The notes under the pieces were generated by a model, which saw nothing but the letters and a program-made list of their open reading frames with translations, was not told the DNA's origin and did no database searches. The position numbers were made by a program, and so were the translations under genes. From UBA9676 sp036522155 (GTDB lineage Bacteria; Actinomycetota; Actinomycetes; Streptosporangiales; Streptosporangiaceae), in assembly GCA_036522155.1 (NCBI GenBank), contig DATDGI010000159.1, positions 1 through 31,528 on the forward strand: DNA of 31,528 nucleotides. Reading direction: 5' to 3'. The number at the start of each line of letters is the position of its first letter. Position 1 is the stretch's first letter. Below are positions 22,581 to 30,319 of this stretch, piece by piece.

Positions 22581-23228
22581 GTGGGTCCCGTCACCGAGAC
22601 ACTCGAGCAGCGCAGAGAGCGGTTCGAGCACGACGTCCTGCCCTATCTGGATCAGCTCTATTCCGCCGGGATGCGCATGACCCGCAACGCGGCCGACGCG
22701 GAGGACCTGGTCCAGGAGACATTTGCCAAGGCCTATGCCTCCTTCCACCAGTTCCAGCCGGGCACGAACCTGAAGGCATGGCTGTTCCGGATCCTCACCA
22801 ATACCTTCATCAACAGCTACCGGAAGCGCCAGCGGGAGCCGCAGCGCTCCGGGGCCGAGGATGTCGAGGACTGGCAGCTCGCCCGGGCCGCCTCGCACAC
22901 GTCAGCCGGGCTGAAGTCGGCCGAGGCGGAAGCGCTCGAACGCCTGCCCGACTCTGACGTCAAGGACGCCCTGCAGAGGCTGCCGGAGGACTTCCGGATC
23001 GCCGTTTACCTGGCCGACGTCGAGGGTTTCGCGTACAAGGAGATCGCCGACATCATGGGCACGCCCATCGGCACGGTCATGTCCCGCCTGCATCGCGGGC
23101 GGCGCCAGCTACGCGACATGCTCCAGGACTACGCGGCCGACAGTGGCCTGGTCAGGGTGGCCGCCGACGGCGCCAGGCAGGCGCAGGCGGAGGACGGGCC
23201 GGCCGATCCGGGGAAGGACTCGAGATGA
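22581..23228 (+). CDS. sigR: ECF RNA polymerase sigma factor SigR (thiol-oxidative stress)
   Basis: This 215-residue sigma factor controls the thioredoxin and thiol-stress regulon. Sigma2 is at about residues 18-85 (LYSAGMRMTRNAADAEDLVQETFAKAYASFHQF, then NLKAWLFRILTNTFINSYRKRQREPQRS). Sigma4 is at about 130-185 (LPEDFRIAVYLADVEGFAYKEIADIMGTPIGTVMSRLHRGRRQLRDML). The GTG start (MGPVTE) agrees with what I recall of Streptomyces SigR. The frame is open upstream to at least 22293. GTG codons at 22449, 22455 and 22473, downstream of the sigma-R promoter, could give a form about 36-44 residues longer. TACCGT at 22545-22550 may be the -10 of a vegetative promoter. The stop overlaps the rsrA start (ATGA). 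Confidence 0.96.
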   Translation: MGPVTETLEQRRERFEHDVLPYLDQLYSAGMRMTRNAADAEDLVQETFAKAYASFHQFQPGTNLKAWLFRILTNTFINSYRKRQREPQRSGAEDVEDWQLARAASHTSAGLKSAEAEALERLPDSDVKDALQRLPEDFRIAVYLADVEGFAYKEIADIMGTPIGTVMSRLHRGRRQLRDMLQDYAADSGLVRVAADGARQAQAEDGPADPGKDSR

Positions 23229-23506
23229 GCTGCGGGAATCCTCACGAGGTGCCGTGTACCGAGGTGCTCGGCCGGGTCTACTCGTATCTCGACGGTGAGC
23301 TCGACAGCCCGGACTGCGCCAAGATCCGCCAGCATCTCGACGAATGCGGCCCGTGCCTGCGTGAATATGGCCTGGAAGAAGCGGTCAAGCATCTCGTGCA
23401 CAAATGCTGCGGGTCCGACCGCGCGTCGGGCGAACTGCGGGCCAAGGTCATGGCCCGGATTCAGCAGGTCCAGGCCGAGCTGGAAGTCGAGGCCCGGGCC
23501 GACTGA
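23225..23506 (+). CDS. rsrA: Zinc-binding redox-sensitive anti-sigma factor RsrA
   Basis: This 93-residue ZAS-family anti-sigma factor sequesters SigR in reducing conditions and releases it when disulphides form. All sensor residues known from Streptomyces RsrA sit at the same numbers: Cys3, His7, Cys11, Cys31, His37, Cys41, Cys44, Cys61 and Cys62. The H-x3-C-x2-C core reads HLDECGPC, and KCCG follows at 60-63. The C-terminal LRAKVMARI segment is also conserved. Its ATG overlaps the sigR stop, giving translational coupling and a fixed ratio of the pair. The 3' end overlaps by 59 bp the decayed HAD gene on the other strand. Confidence 0.96.
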   Translation: MSCGNPHEVPCTEVLGRVYSYLDGELDSPDCAKIRQHLDECGPCLREYGLEEAVKHLVHKCCGSDRASGELRAKVMARIQQVQAELEVEARAD

Positions 23507-24152
23507 TTCCGGGCGGCACCAGCCGCTCCAGGATGCCGGGATCCAGTTCTTCGAGAGAGTTCACCAGCAGCGCCCCTTCCCCCAGATCGTGTCCCTGCGT
23601 GACGGCCGTGCGGACGCCGACGCACACCAGCCCCGCGGCTTTCGCAGAGGCCATGCCCGTCGCCGAGTCCTCGATCGCCACCACGCCCTCGGGCCCGGCT
23701 CCGAGCCGCTGGATCGCGAGGCGGTAGACGTCAGGCGCCGGCTTGGGGCGGGCGACCTCGTCGGCCGACGCGACGGCGGCGAGCATGGGGCCGAGCCGCA
23801 GCGCCTGAACGACGACACCGATCTCGGCCAGCGATGACGATGACGCGAGGCCAATCGGGACAGTGGCCGAATGCAGGTCTGCGATAAGCCTGGCCAGGCC
23901 CGGCGTAGCGGCCGCGCCAGCGCGCAGCCGGGGCAGGTATCGCTTCTCGTACGAGCGGTACTAGGCAGCGGTGTCCAGGCTGAGGCCGGAGTGTGCTGCG
24001 GCCGCCCGGAGCACCTCCATCAGGTTGACGCACGCCAGCCCGGCCAGCAGCGCGGAGTCCGCCTGCCCGCCATGCTCGCCGATGATCTCGGCGATGACCG
24101 TCATGGACAGCGGCTCAGAGTCGACCACGACACCGTCCATGTCGAAGATCAC
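23448..24152 (-). pseudogene. HAD-superfamily phosphatase (phosphoglucomutase-like) interrupted by an in-frame amber codon
   Basis: The frame reads as one HAD hydrolase of about 235 codons except for a TAG at 23961-23963. Before the stop is motif I, FDMDGVVVDSE, starting at a GTG at 24152, plus a helical cap beginning LLAGLACVNLMEVLRAAA. After the stop, in the same frame, come YRSYEKRYLPRLRAG, motif II in IGLASSSSLAEIGV, and motifs III/IV in RPKPAPDVYRLAI and EDSATGMASAKAAGL. The two halves are in the same frame, so a single base change (for example CAG or GAG to TAG) explains the break. The 3' end runs 59 bp into rsrA. The substrate would have been a sugar phosphate. Suppression or a sequencing error cannot be excluded. 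Confidence 0.82.
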
Positions 24153-24172
24153 CCCGCGCAGGGTCCCGGCCG

Positions 24173-24682
24173 GTGCACGTCATCGCGCTGGGCGGAAAAG
24201 TGCGGGAGGAGGAACTGGCCTGCGTCGGGCCTATCGCCACGGCCACCCTGGCCAGATACCGGGCGGACGCCGCCGTGATCGGCGCCGCAGGCGTCTCGGC
24301 CGGATGCGGTGTCACCGAATTCGACGACGAGCTCGCGGAGGTGAGCCGGGCCGCGATCGCCCACAGCTCGCGGCTGGTCGTGCTGGCCGACGCCTCAAAG
24401 ATCGGTGTGGACGCTCATGCGGTCGTCGCGCCGGCCGGGGCCATCTCCCTGCTGGTGACGAGCGCAGGTGCTCCCGAGGCCGAACTTGACCTGCTCCGCG
24501 CCGCCGGCGTGAGGATAGTGGTTGCCAGGGGCGGGGCGGGACGGGCCGGGCGGCAGCGGCACGTGCGCCCGGCACCCCAGCCCACGCTGTCCCGGCGGCG
24601 AGCAGGCAGAACCGGTGGCGGCCGCCCGGCGCCAGGCGAGCAGCGGCGCACGGCCGTTCGGAGCGAGGAGGCCGGTCAGTGA
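24173..24682 (+). pseudogene. DeoR-family regulator, C-terminal sensor domain only
   Basis: The visible sequence matches the second half of the DeoR sugar-phosphate sensor domain: VIALGGKVREEELACVGPIATATLARYRADAAVIGAAGVS, GCGVTEFDDELAEVSRAAI, then LVVLADASKIG. The winged-helix N-terminus and first part of the sensor (roughly 90-110 residues) are missing. The sequence immediately upstream is the start of the HAD gene on the opposite strand, so the 5' end has been lost by a rearrangement near 24153-24172. The GTG at 24173 has no ribosome site. After residue 120 a Gly/Arg-rich tail runs to a TGA that overlaps the GTG start of the BtpA gene (GTGA), showing the two were once coupled. Confidence 0.78.
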
Positions 24683-25484
24683 AGATCCTGCAGGAGATTT
24701 TCGGTGTCCCAAGCCGCTGATAGCCATGTGCCACTTGCGTGCCCTGCCGGGCCGGCCGCGCCACGACGCGGCCGGCGGGATGACCGCGGTGTACCAGGCG
24801 CTCCGCCAGGATGTGATCGCGCTGCAAGAGGCCGGAGTGGATGGGCTGCTGTTCTGCAACGAGCACGATCTCCCCTATTCGATCGGGGTGGGCGTCGAGG
24901 TGGCGGCCGCGCAGGCGGCGGTGATCGGGCGCCTCCGGCCGGATCTGGCTGTCCCGTTCGGGGTGGACGTGCTCTGGGATCCCCGGGCCGCGCTGGCCAT
25001 CGCCCGGGCCACCGATGCCGCTTTCGTCCGGGAGGTCTTCACTGGTGTCTTCGACACCGACATGGGGCTGCTGGCGCCCGACTTCGGTGAGCTGGCGGGC
25101 TACCGGCACGCCATCGGCGCCGATGACGTCGCGATCTTCACCAACGTGACGCCGGAGTTCAGCCGCTCGGTCGCCGGCCGGACGGTCGCTGAGCGGGCCC
25201 GGGGGGCGGCGTTCCTCGGCGCGGATGTGCTGCTGATCAGCGGACCGCAGGCGGGCGCCCACGTGGACCTGGCCGACCTTCGTGCGGCCAAGGAAGTAGC
25301 CGGGGAGGTTCCTGTGCTCGCCAATACCGGAGTGACTCACGACAATGCCGAGGCGACCCTCGCGGTCGCCGATGGGGTCATCGTGGGTACCAGCCTCAAG
25401 GTGGATGGCTCGACCTGGAACGCCGTCGACCATGGCCGCGCGGCTCGGATGGCAGAGATCGTCCGTGCGGTGCGCGGGAGCTGA
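24679..25484 (+). pseudogene. BtpA/SgcQ family TIM-barrel protein with a one-base frameshift near the start
   Basis: The gene begins at GTG 24679 with AGGAGG seven nucleotides upstream and reads VKILQEIFGVP, then loses frame and hits TGA at 24718. One base earlier the family sequence continues: KPLIAMCHLRALPGRPRHD, VDGLLFCNEHDLPYS, LAVPFGVDVLWDPRAALAIA, FVREVFTGVFDTDMGLLAPD, SGPQAGAHVDLADLRAAKE and VIVGTSLKVDG. A single C lost from the run at 24708-24710 explains it. Restart at ATG 24726, six nucleotides after the TGA, could still make most of the barrel without its first strand. BtpA members affect photosystem I in cyanobacteria; the sugar-related SgcQ members fit this neighbourhood. The metallophosphoesterase follows after nine nucleotides. 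Confidence 0.85.
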
Positions 25485-25493
25485 GGGGGCGCG

Positions 25494-26444
25494 ATGGCCA
25501 AGCGATCCAGGCTTTACTTCGTGAGCGACCTGCATGGATCGGGCAAGTGTTTCCGCAAGTTCCTCAATGGTGGGCCGATCTACCAGGCCGATGTCATGGT
25601 GCTCGGCGGGGATCTGGCCGGGAAGGCTATTCAGGCGATCACCCGCACGTCACGGGGCCGCTTCGAGTTCAATTTCCGTGGCGCCTCATACGATCTTGAG
25701 GACGGCGAGGAACTGCGTGCGGTGGAGCAGCTCATCGCCGATCACGGCTACTACGCCTACCGGGCCGAACCGGGCGAGCTCGCCCAGATGCAGGCTGCGG
25801 GCAAGCTCGATGACCTCTTCCTCCAGTTGATTGCCGAACGCCTGCGGCAGTGGCTGGAGCTTGCCGACGAGCGGCTGCGGCCGAAAGGCATCCCGATCTA
25901 CTGGATGCTCGGCAACGACGACCCGCCCGAGCTGGCGCCGCTGCTGGACAGCGCCCCCTGGGGGGTCCACTGCGAGGGCCGGGACGTGCTCGTCGAGGGC
26001 CACGAGATGATCTCGTGGGGTTACGCGAACCCGACTCCGTGGCACACGCACCGGGAGATGAGCGAGGATGACCTGCGGTCGGTGTTTGCCCGGCTCGCGG
26101 GGGAGCTGAGTGACTCCGGGACCGCCATCTTCAATCTTCACCCGCCGCCCTACGACAGCGGGCTGGACGAGGCGCCCGTTCTGGACGAGAACCTCCAGGT
26201 CCAGACTTCGGCGGGCCAGGCCAGGATGAGCCCGGTCGGCAGCCACGCGGTACGCGAGGCGCTGGAGCAGTTCCAGCCGCTGCTCGGGCTGCACGGGCAT
26301 ATCCACGAAAGCGCCGGGTTCCGCAGGATCGGCCAGACACTCGCCATCAACCCGGGCAGCGACTACGGTACTGGCGTTCTCAACGGCGTGCTGGTGACGC
26401 TGGAACCGCAGAAGGTCAAGGCCTATCAGTTCGTGCGCGGATGA
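25494..26444 (+). CDS. Calcineurin-like metallophosphoesterase
   Basis: This 316-residue two-metal phosphoesterase has the full motif set: FVSDLHGS (residues 9-16), MVLGGDLAG (about 35-43), MLGNDDPPE (about 138), NLHPPPYDSG (about 220) and GLHGHIHES (about 264), with NPGSDYGTG near the end. It therefore looks catalytically complete, in contrast to its neighbours. A helical insertion (about residues 70-125) sits between the second and third motifs. GAGGGGGCGCG precedes the ATG, nine nucleotides after the BtpA stop, and its own TGA overlaps the ATG of the next reading frame (ATGA), so it was one operon. The substrate is unknown; phosphodiester or phosphomonoester hydrolysis is expected. Confidence 0.9.
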   Translation: MAKRSRLYFVSDLHGSGKCFRKFLNGGPIYQADVMVLGGDLAGKAIQAITRTSRGRFEFNFRGASYDLEDGEELRAVEQLIADHGYYAYRAEPGELAQMQAAGKLDDLFLQLIAERLRQWLELADERLRPKGIPIYWMLGNDDPPELAPLLDSAPWGVHCEGRDVLVEGHEMISWGYANPTPWHTHREMSEDDLRSVFARLAGELSDSGTAIFNLHPPPYDSGLDEAPVLDENLQVQTSAGQARMSPVGSHAVREALEQFQPLLGLHGHIHESAGFRRIGQTLAINPGSDYGTGVLNGVLVTLEPQKVKAYQFVRG

Positions 26445-27257
26445 GACCGGTGGGCGACCCGGCACCGGACCGGGGGGAACGGGAGCCGGGTGCCATGGGT
26501 TATGCCCCCGATCAGCTGGCGCCGCTCAGCGACGTCCGGCAGGAGGGGCTGCGGCTGGTGCACGCGGCCGCTGAGCGTGGCCTTCCGGTCCGCCTGATCG
26601 GGGGCGTCGCCGTCTGGGCCCAAGCGCGAAGATCCCGCAGTTGCAGCGTGATTACGGGGATGTCGACATCATCACCCTCCGTAAGGCGTCGCGGGATCTG
26701 ATCCGCTTCGCCGAATCGATGGGCTACCAGCCCGACAAGCTTTCAACGCACTGCATGGGGCACAGCGACTCAACTTCACCGATGCGGTCACCGGCCGCCC
26801 GCTTGACGTCCTGCTCGACCGGTTCGTGATGTGCCACACGATCGACCTGAAGGACCGGCTCAGCATCGATCCCGTCACCATCCCGCTCGCTGATCTCCTG
26901 CTCACCAAGCTCCAGGTCGTGCGGATCAACCGGAAGGACCTCCTTGACCTCATCGCGCTCCTGGCCGACCACCCCCTGGGCGGCCCGGAGGCAGGGTCGA
27001 TCGATCTCGGCCGCCTGACGTCCCTGCTGGGCAAGGACTGGGGGTTCGAGCACACGGCCCGCCTCAACCTGGCCACGCTCCGGGACTCCGTCGCCGGCTT
27101 CGGGCTGCCGGAAGCGGTGAGCGGGACGGTCGATGAACGCATTGCCGGCATCCTGGCCGCCCTCGGCAAAGGCACCAAGAGCCTGGCCTGGCACATGCGC
27201 GCCAGGGTGGGGGAACGCGTCCAGTGGTATGAGGAGCCCGAGGACGTACGCCACTGA
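26441..27257 (+). pseudogene. Nucleotidyltransferase-like gene broken by two frameshifts
   Basis: Three frames join into one protein of about 270 residues. Frame one gives LVHAAAERGLPVRLIGGVAVWAQ (the GG motif of minimal nucleotidyltransferases). After a shift near 26618-26632, frame two gives LQRDYGDVDIITLRKASRDLIRFAESMGYQPDKL, with the metal-binding Asp-x-Asp. After a second shift at a T run (26741-26743), frame three gives FNALHGAQRLNFTDAVTGRPLDVLLDRFVMCHTIDL, then PLADLLLTKLQVVRINRKDLLDLIALL, typical of AbiEii-like or related nucleotidyltransferases. Both shifts fit single-base deletions. It overlaps the metallophosphoesterase stop. If active in relatives it may modify a nucleotide, RNA or sugar phosphate; the role is unknown. 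Confidence 0.78.
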
Positions 27258-27398
27258 CCGGGTGTGTGCCGCTGCAGTTAGACCGCCGGTTCCCGCCCGC
27301 CCCGCCGTAGCGCGCACGCCGTCCGGGCCCATATCGCCCCGCTGGCGCAATGTACGTTTTGGCAGCCCTTGCGGGCAATCATTAATCACTTAAAGTAT

Positions 27399-27426
27399 TT
27401 GACTGATTACTATCAGCTAATAGTGA
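27399..27426 (+). promoter_or_regulatory. AT-rich promoter region with dyad ahead of the HD-GYP gene
   Basis: A strikingly AT-rich island (about 27375-27435) contains TTGACT (27399-27404) and, 16 bp on, TAGTGA (27421-27426). CTGAT-TACT-ATCAG (27403-27416) is a perfect 5-4-5 dyad between the two boxes, a position where a bound repressor would block polymerase. The box match is moderate. Confidence 0.4.
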
Positions 27427-27466
27427 CCGCAAAACTGCGCGGATCGGGTCGATCAGGTTACCCTGT

Positions 27467-28924
27467 GTGCTGGAAGTGACAGGATGCAGTGAAGCGTTAT
27501 CAGGGGGTGACCGGGCCAGGATGGTCACTGGTGCCACCCAGCGGTCGCGCAGCGGCCCGGAAGGGAGCATCTCACGCGCCGCGAGATGGTACGTGCTCGC
27601 GGTGGCAGTGGTGGCATTCCTGGTGGTGCTGCGGGTCCTGCTCGCCGACCTCGACTGGGACCTTGACGTGCCCATGTCGTGGACCCTGCTGGTGCTGGTC
27701 CTGCTGTTCCTGGTCTGCGATTCGAAACCGACCGTCACCTCCCGCCAGTCCGCGTGGTCGCCGAGCTCGTCCGCGACCCTGGCCGCGATGGTGCTGCTCG
27801 GCCCGGCCGGAGCGGTGGTGGTCGGCGCCACCACCCTGCTGAGCATCCAGCGGGGGCTGGCGTTCACCCAGCGGCTTTTCAACGCGTCCATGTACGCCAT
27901 CAGCGCCTACGCCGCGGCCGAGATCTACCTGGCGCTCGGCGGCCGGGTCGGGGCCCCGATCCACGGATCGTTCCCGCGCATCATCGGGCCGTTCGCCGCC
28001 GCGGCGGCCGTGCACGTAGTGATCAACTACTGGCTGCTGTGGGCGCTGCTGGTGCTGATCCGGGAGCCGGATGAACGGCGGCGGGACGCCAGCCTCGAGC
28101 TGAACATGTCCGTGCTGCTGGTGTCCGACCTCGGCTATGCCACGCTGGGCCTGCTCATCGCCGGCCTGTGGGGGGCTGGCCTGCGGCAGTTCACGGCCAT
28201 CCTGGTGCTGGTCCCGCTGTTCGTCGCGCGCTGGGCCACCGCTCAGTTCGCCGCTCAGCAGGCGGCCTACGCGGCCACCATGGCCGCGTTGTGCCAGGCG
28301 GTCGAGACCAAGGACTTCTACACCCGCGGGCACAGTGACCGGGTCTCGCGCGGCGCCGCGATGCTGGCCCGCACGGTCGGCATGAGGCCGGCCCGGGTCG
28401 AGGCCATCCGGTACGCCGGCATGCTCCACGACGTGGGCAAGCTGGGGGTGCCGACCAAGGTCCTGCAGAAGAACGGCCCGCTGACCGAGGAGGAACTGGC
28501 CGCTATCCAGCTGCACCCCATGCGCGGCCTGGAGATCGTCCGTGAGATCGGGTTCCTGGATGAGGCGCTGGCAGGCATCATGCACCACCACGAGCGGATG
28601 GACGGCCGCGGCTACCCGCTCGGCCTGGCCGGGGACGAGATTCCCGAGTTCGCCCGGGTGATCGCGGTCGCCGACGCCTTCGACGCGATGACCTCGAACC
28701 GCTCCTACCGGGGCGCCCGCACGCTCGAGGGCGCGGTCGCCGACCTCCGCCGATGGTCGGGCACGCAGTTCGACCCGGCGCTGGTGGACGCCTTCATCAC
28801 GGCGCTGGCCCGTGAGGGCTGGCCGCGGCAGGTCCCGGCCGCGCAGTGGCACGAGGCCGACGGCATCATCCCGCGCGACCACGACGACCCGACCGCGCCG
28901 CTGCGCGCCGTCGAGAGCTACTGA
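27467..28924 (+). CDS. Membrane HD-GYP domain phosphodiesterase-like protein
   Basis: This protein of up to 485 residues has an N-terminal membrane region with about six to eight hydrophobic helices (residues 40-260) and a cytoplasmic HD-GYP domain (about 270-450). Visible catalytic motifs are HSDRVSRGAAMLA, YAGMLHDVGKLGVP (His-Asp), LHPMRGLEI, MHHHERMDGRGYP and ADAFDAMTSNRSYR. HD-GYP enzymes hydrolyse cyclic di-GMP; the motifs needed for metal binding and the GYP loop are intact. The start is unclear: GTG 27467 is used here, and ATG 27521 (18 codons later) is an equal candidate. A related but degenerate gene follows after 39 bp, so the pair is probably one transcript. Confidence 0.9.
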   Translation: MLEVTGCSEALSGGDRARMVTGATQRSRSGPEGSISRAARWYVLAVAVVAFLVVLRVLLADLDWDLDVPMSWTLLVLVLLFLVCDSKPTVTSRQSAWSPSSSATLAAMVLLGPAGAVVVGATTLLSIQRGLAFTQRLFNASMYAISAYAAAEIYLALGGRVGAPIHGSFPRIIGPFAAAAAVHVVINYWLLWALLVLIREPDERRRDASLELNMSVLLVSDLGYATLGLLIAGLWGAGLRQFTAILVLVPLFVARWATAQFAAQQAAYAATMAALCQAVETKDFYTRGHSDRVSRGAAMLARTVGMRPARVEAIRYAGMLHDVGKLGVPTKVLQKNGPLTEEELAAIQLHPMRGLEIVREIGFLDEALAGIMHHHERMDGRGYPLGLAGDEIPEFARVIAVADAFDAMTSNRSYRGARTLEGAVADLRRWSGTQFDPALVDAFITALAREGWPRQVPAAQWHEADGIIPRDHDDPTAPLRAVESY

Positions 28925-28963
28925 GGCTTTTGTCAAGAAGCGAGTGAGGGGCGGGCACGGGCC

Positions 28964-30247
28964 ATGGCGGTAGGGCCGCAGGCGCACGGCAGCAACTGGC
29001 GGGCGGCGGTCGATTCCGGCGCGCTGCTGCTGGTCGCGGGCACGGGCATGCTGGTCGCGGCGGCGGCGGCGCAGACCGCCCGGGTGGGCCTGGTGCAGGA
29101 GCGGACGGCGCTCGCGTTCGGGGCGCTCATCGCGCTGGGCGAGCTGCTGCGGCTCACCCTGCCCGGGGACCGCGAGACGGCGCCGATCGGCAGCGCCGGG
29201 GCGCTGGCCTACGCGCTGCTGCTCGGGGTCAATGGCGTTCCGGCCCAGCAGCCTGCCCTCCAGGTTGTCGCGGTGGCCGCGGCCGGCATGACCGTCGGCG
29301 CGCTGCCCCATCTCGCGGCCGGCCGGCCGGCCGGGGTGTCCGGGATGGCCGCCCGGCTGATCGCGGTGGCCGGCGTCGCGCTGGTCTTCCGCCCGTTCAC
29401 CCGGGTACCGGCCATCGGCGCGGAGGCCCACTGGTACGTGGCGCTCATTGCCATGACCGGCGTACTGCTGGCCGGCTGGTGGCTGGAGTGCCTGATCCGC
29501 GCGCTGATCAGGGCCGATGCCCTGCGGGCCAGGTTCGGGGTGGTGCTGTGGGACGAGATGAAGGTGCAGCTGCCGCTGGGGTGGGCGGTGGCGGCCACGG
29601 CGATGCTGATCGCGTTCGCCGCGCAGGAGATGGGGCTGGTGGCGCTGGCCCTGTTCTTCGCGCCGCTGCTGGTCACGCAGGTGGCGTTCCGCCGGTACGC
29701 CGGCATCAGGGCCACCTACCTGCAGACGGTCCGCGCGCTCGCCCGGGTCACCGAGGTGGGTGGCTACGTGGAAGATGGGCACGCCCACCGGGTCGGGCAG
29801 CTGGCCGTGGCCGTGGGCCGGGAACTCGGCATGAGCGAGCCCCAGCTGCTGGAACTGGAATACGCCGCGCTCATGCACGACATCGGCCAGCTATCGCTGT
29901 CCGACCCCATCCCCGGTGGCGCGACCGTCCTGGCCTCCCGCGGCGACCAGCGGCGCATCGCCGAGCTGGGGGCGGCCGTGATCAGGAAGGCGGGTGTGCT
30001 CGACCCGGTGGCCGAGACCGTGCGCTGCCAGAGCTGGCCGTACCGGGGACCGGACGGCGACCCGCCCGTCGCCAGCCGGATCATCCGGGCCGCCAACGCC
30101 TTCGACGACCTGGTCGGGGCGTCGGCCGACACCAGCCGGGCGATGACCGCCCTGGAGCGGCTCCGGCTTGACACCGCCACCGAGTTCGACCCCCGGGTGG
30201 TCGAGGCGCTGTCCAAGGTGGCCGGCCGCCGCCGTACCGGCCGCTAG
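28964..30247 (+). CDS. Membrane HD-domain protein, degenerate HD-GYP
   Basis: This 427-residue paralogue of the preceding protein also has an N-terminal membrane region (about six to eight helices, residues 15-245) and a C-terminal HD region (about 258-415). It keeps HAHRVGQLAVAVGRELGM and ALMHDIGQLSLSDPIPGG (HD present). The following conserved HHExxDGxGYP block is replaced by RCQSWPYRGPDGDPP, and the later segment reads ANAFDDLVG. It therefore lacks the GYP signature and part of the metal-binding His set, and may bind ligand, regulate its neighbour, or act on another substrate. The ATG has only a distant GAGGGG. It is probably cotranscribed with the upstream gene. Confidence 0.85.
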   Translation: MAVGPQAHGSNWRAAVDSGALLLVAGTGMLVAAAAAQTARVGLVQERTALAFGALIALGELLRLTLPGDRETAPIGSAGALAYALLLGVNGVPAQQPALQVVAVAAAGMTVGALPHLAAGRPAGVSGMAARLIAVAGVALVFRPFTRVPAIGAEAHWYVALIAMTGVLLAGWWLECLIRALIRADALRARFGVVLWDEMKVQLPLGWAVAATAMLIAFAAQEMGLVALALFFAPLLVTQVAFRRYAGIRATYLQTVRALARVTEVGGYVEDGHAHRVGQLAVAVGRELGMSEPQLLELEYAALMHDIGQLSLSDPIPGGATVLASRGDQRRIAELGAAVIRKAGVLDPVAETVRCQSWPYRGPDGDPPVASRIIRAANAFDDLVGASADTSRAMTALERLRLDTATEFDPRVVEALSKVAGRRRTGR

Positions 30248-30307
30248 CCCGCGCCGGTTACCCAGGCCGCCGCTGGCCGGGCCCTCGCTGGCTGGGGCCG
30301 CAGCCAT

Positions 30308-30313
30308 TAGGCT
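30308..30313 (+). promoter_or_regulatory. Candidate -10 box for leaderless biotin carboxylase gene
   Basis: TAGGCT (in TTAGGCT) ends six nucleotides before ATG 30320, with no ribosome-binding site. It is the same box and spacing as at aroA. Transcription would begin at the start codon. No convincing -35 is visible. Confidence 0.45.
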
Positions 30314-30319
30314 GCCTGG

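Noticed and set aside
24535..24682. Independent small gene downstream of the DeoR sensor remnant
   Set aside because: The Gly/Arg-rich stretch is the continuation of the DeoR frame and ends in the GTGA overlap with BtpA; no separate start or domain.
24699..24720. Programmed ribosomal frameshift in the BtpA gene
   Set aside because: The required -1 step occurs at GGTGTCCCAAG, which is not a slippery heptamer, and neighbouring genes carry similar losses; a deletion is simpler.
27365..27376. GCCC-TTGC-GGGC hairpin as terminator of the nucleotidyltransferase transcript
   Set aside because: A four-base stem is too short and common in this composition.
27572..29878. 768-codon minus-strand open frame opposite the HD-GYP pair
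   Set aside because: It is His/Arg/Gln-rich without recognisable domains and is entirely antisense to two well-supported genes.
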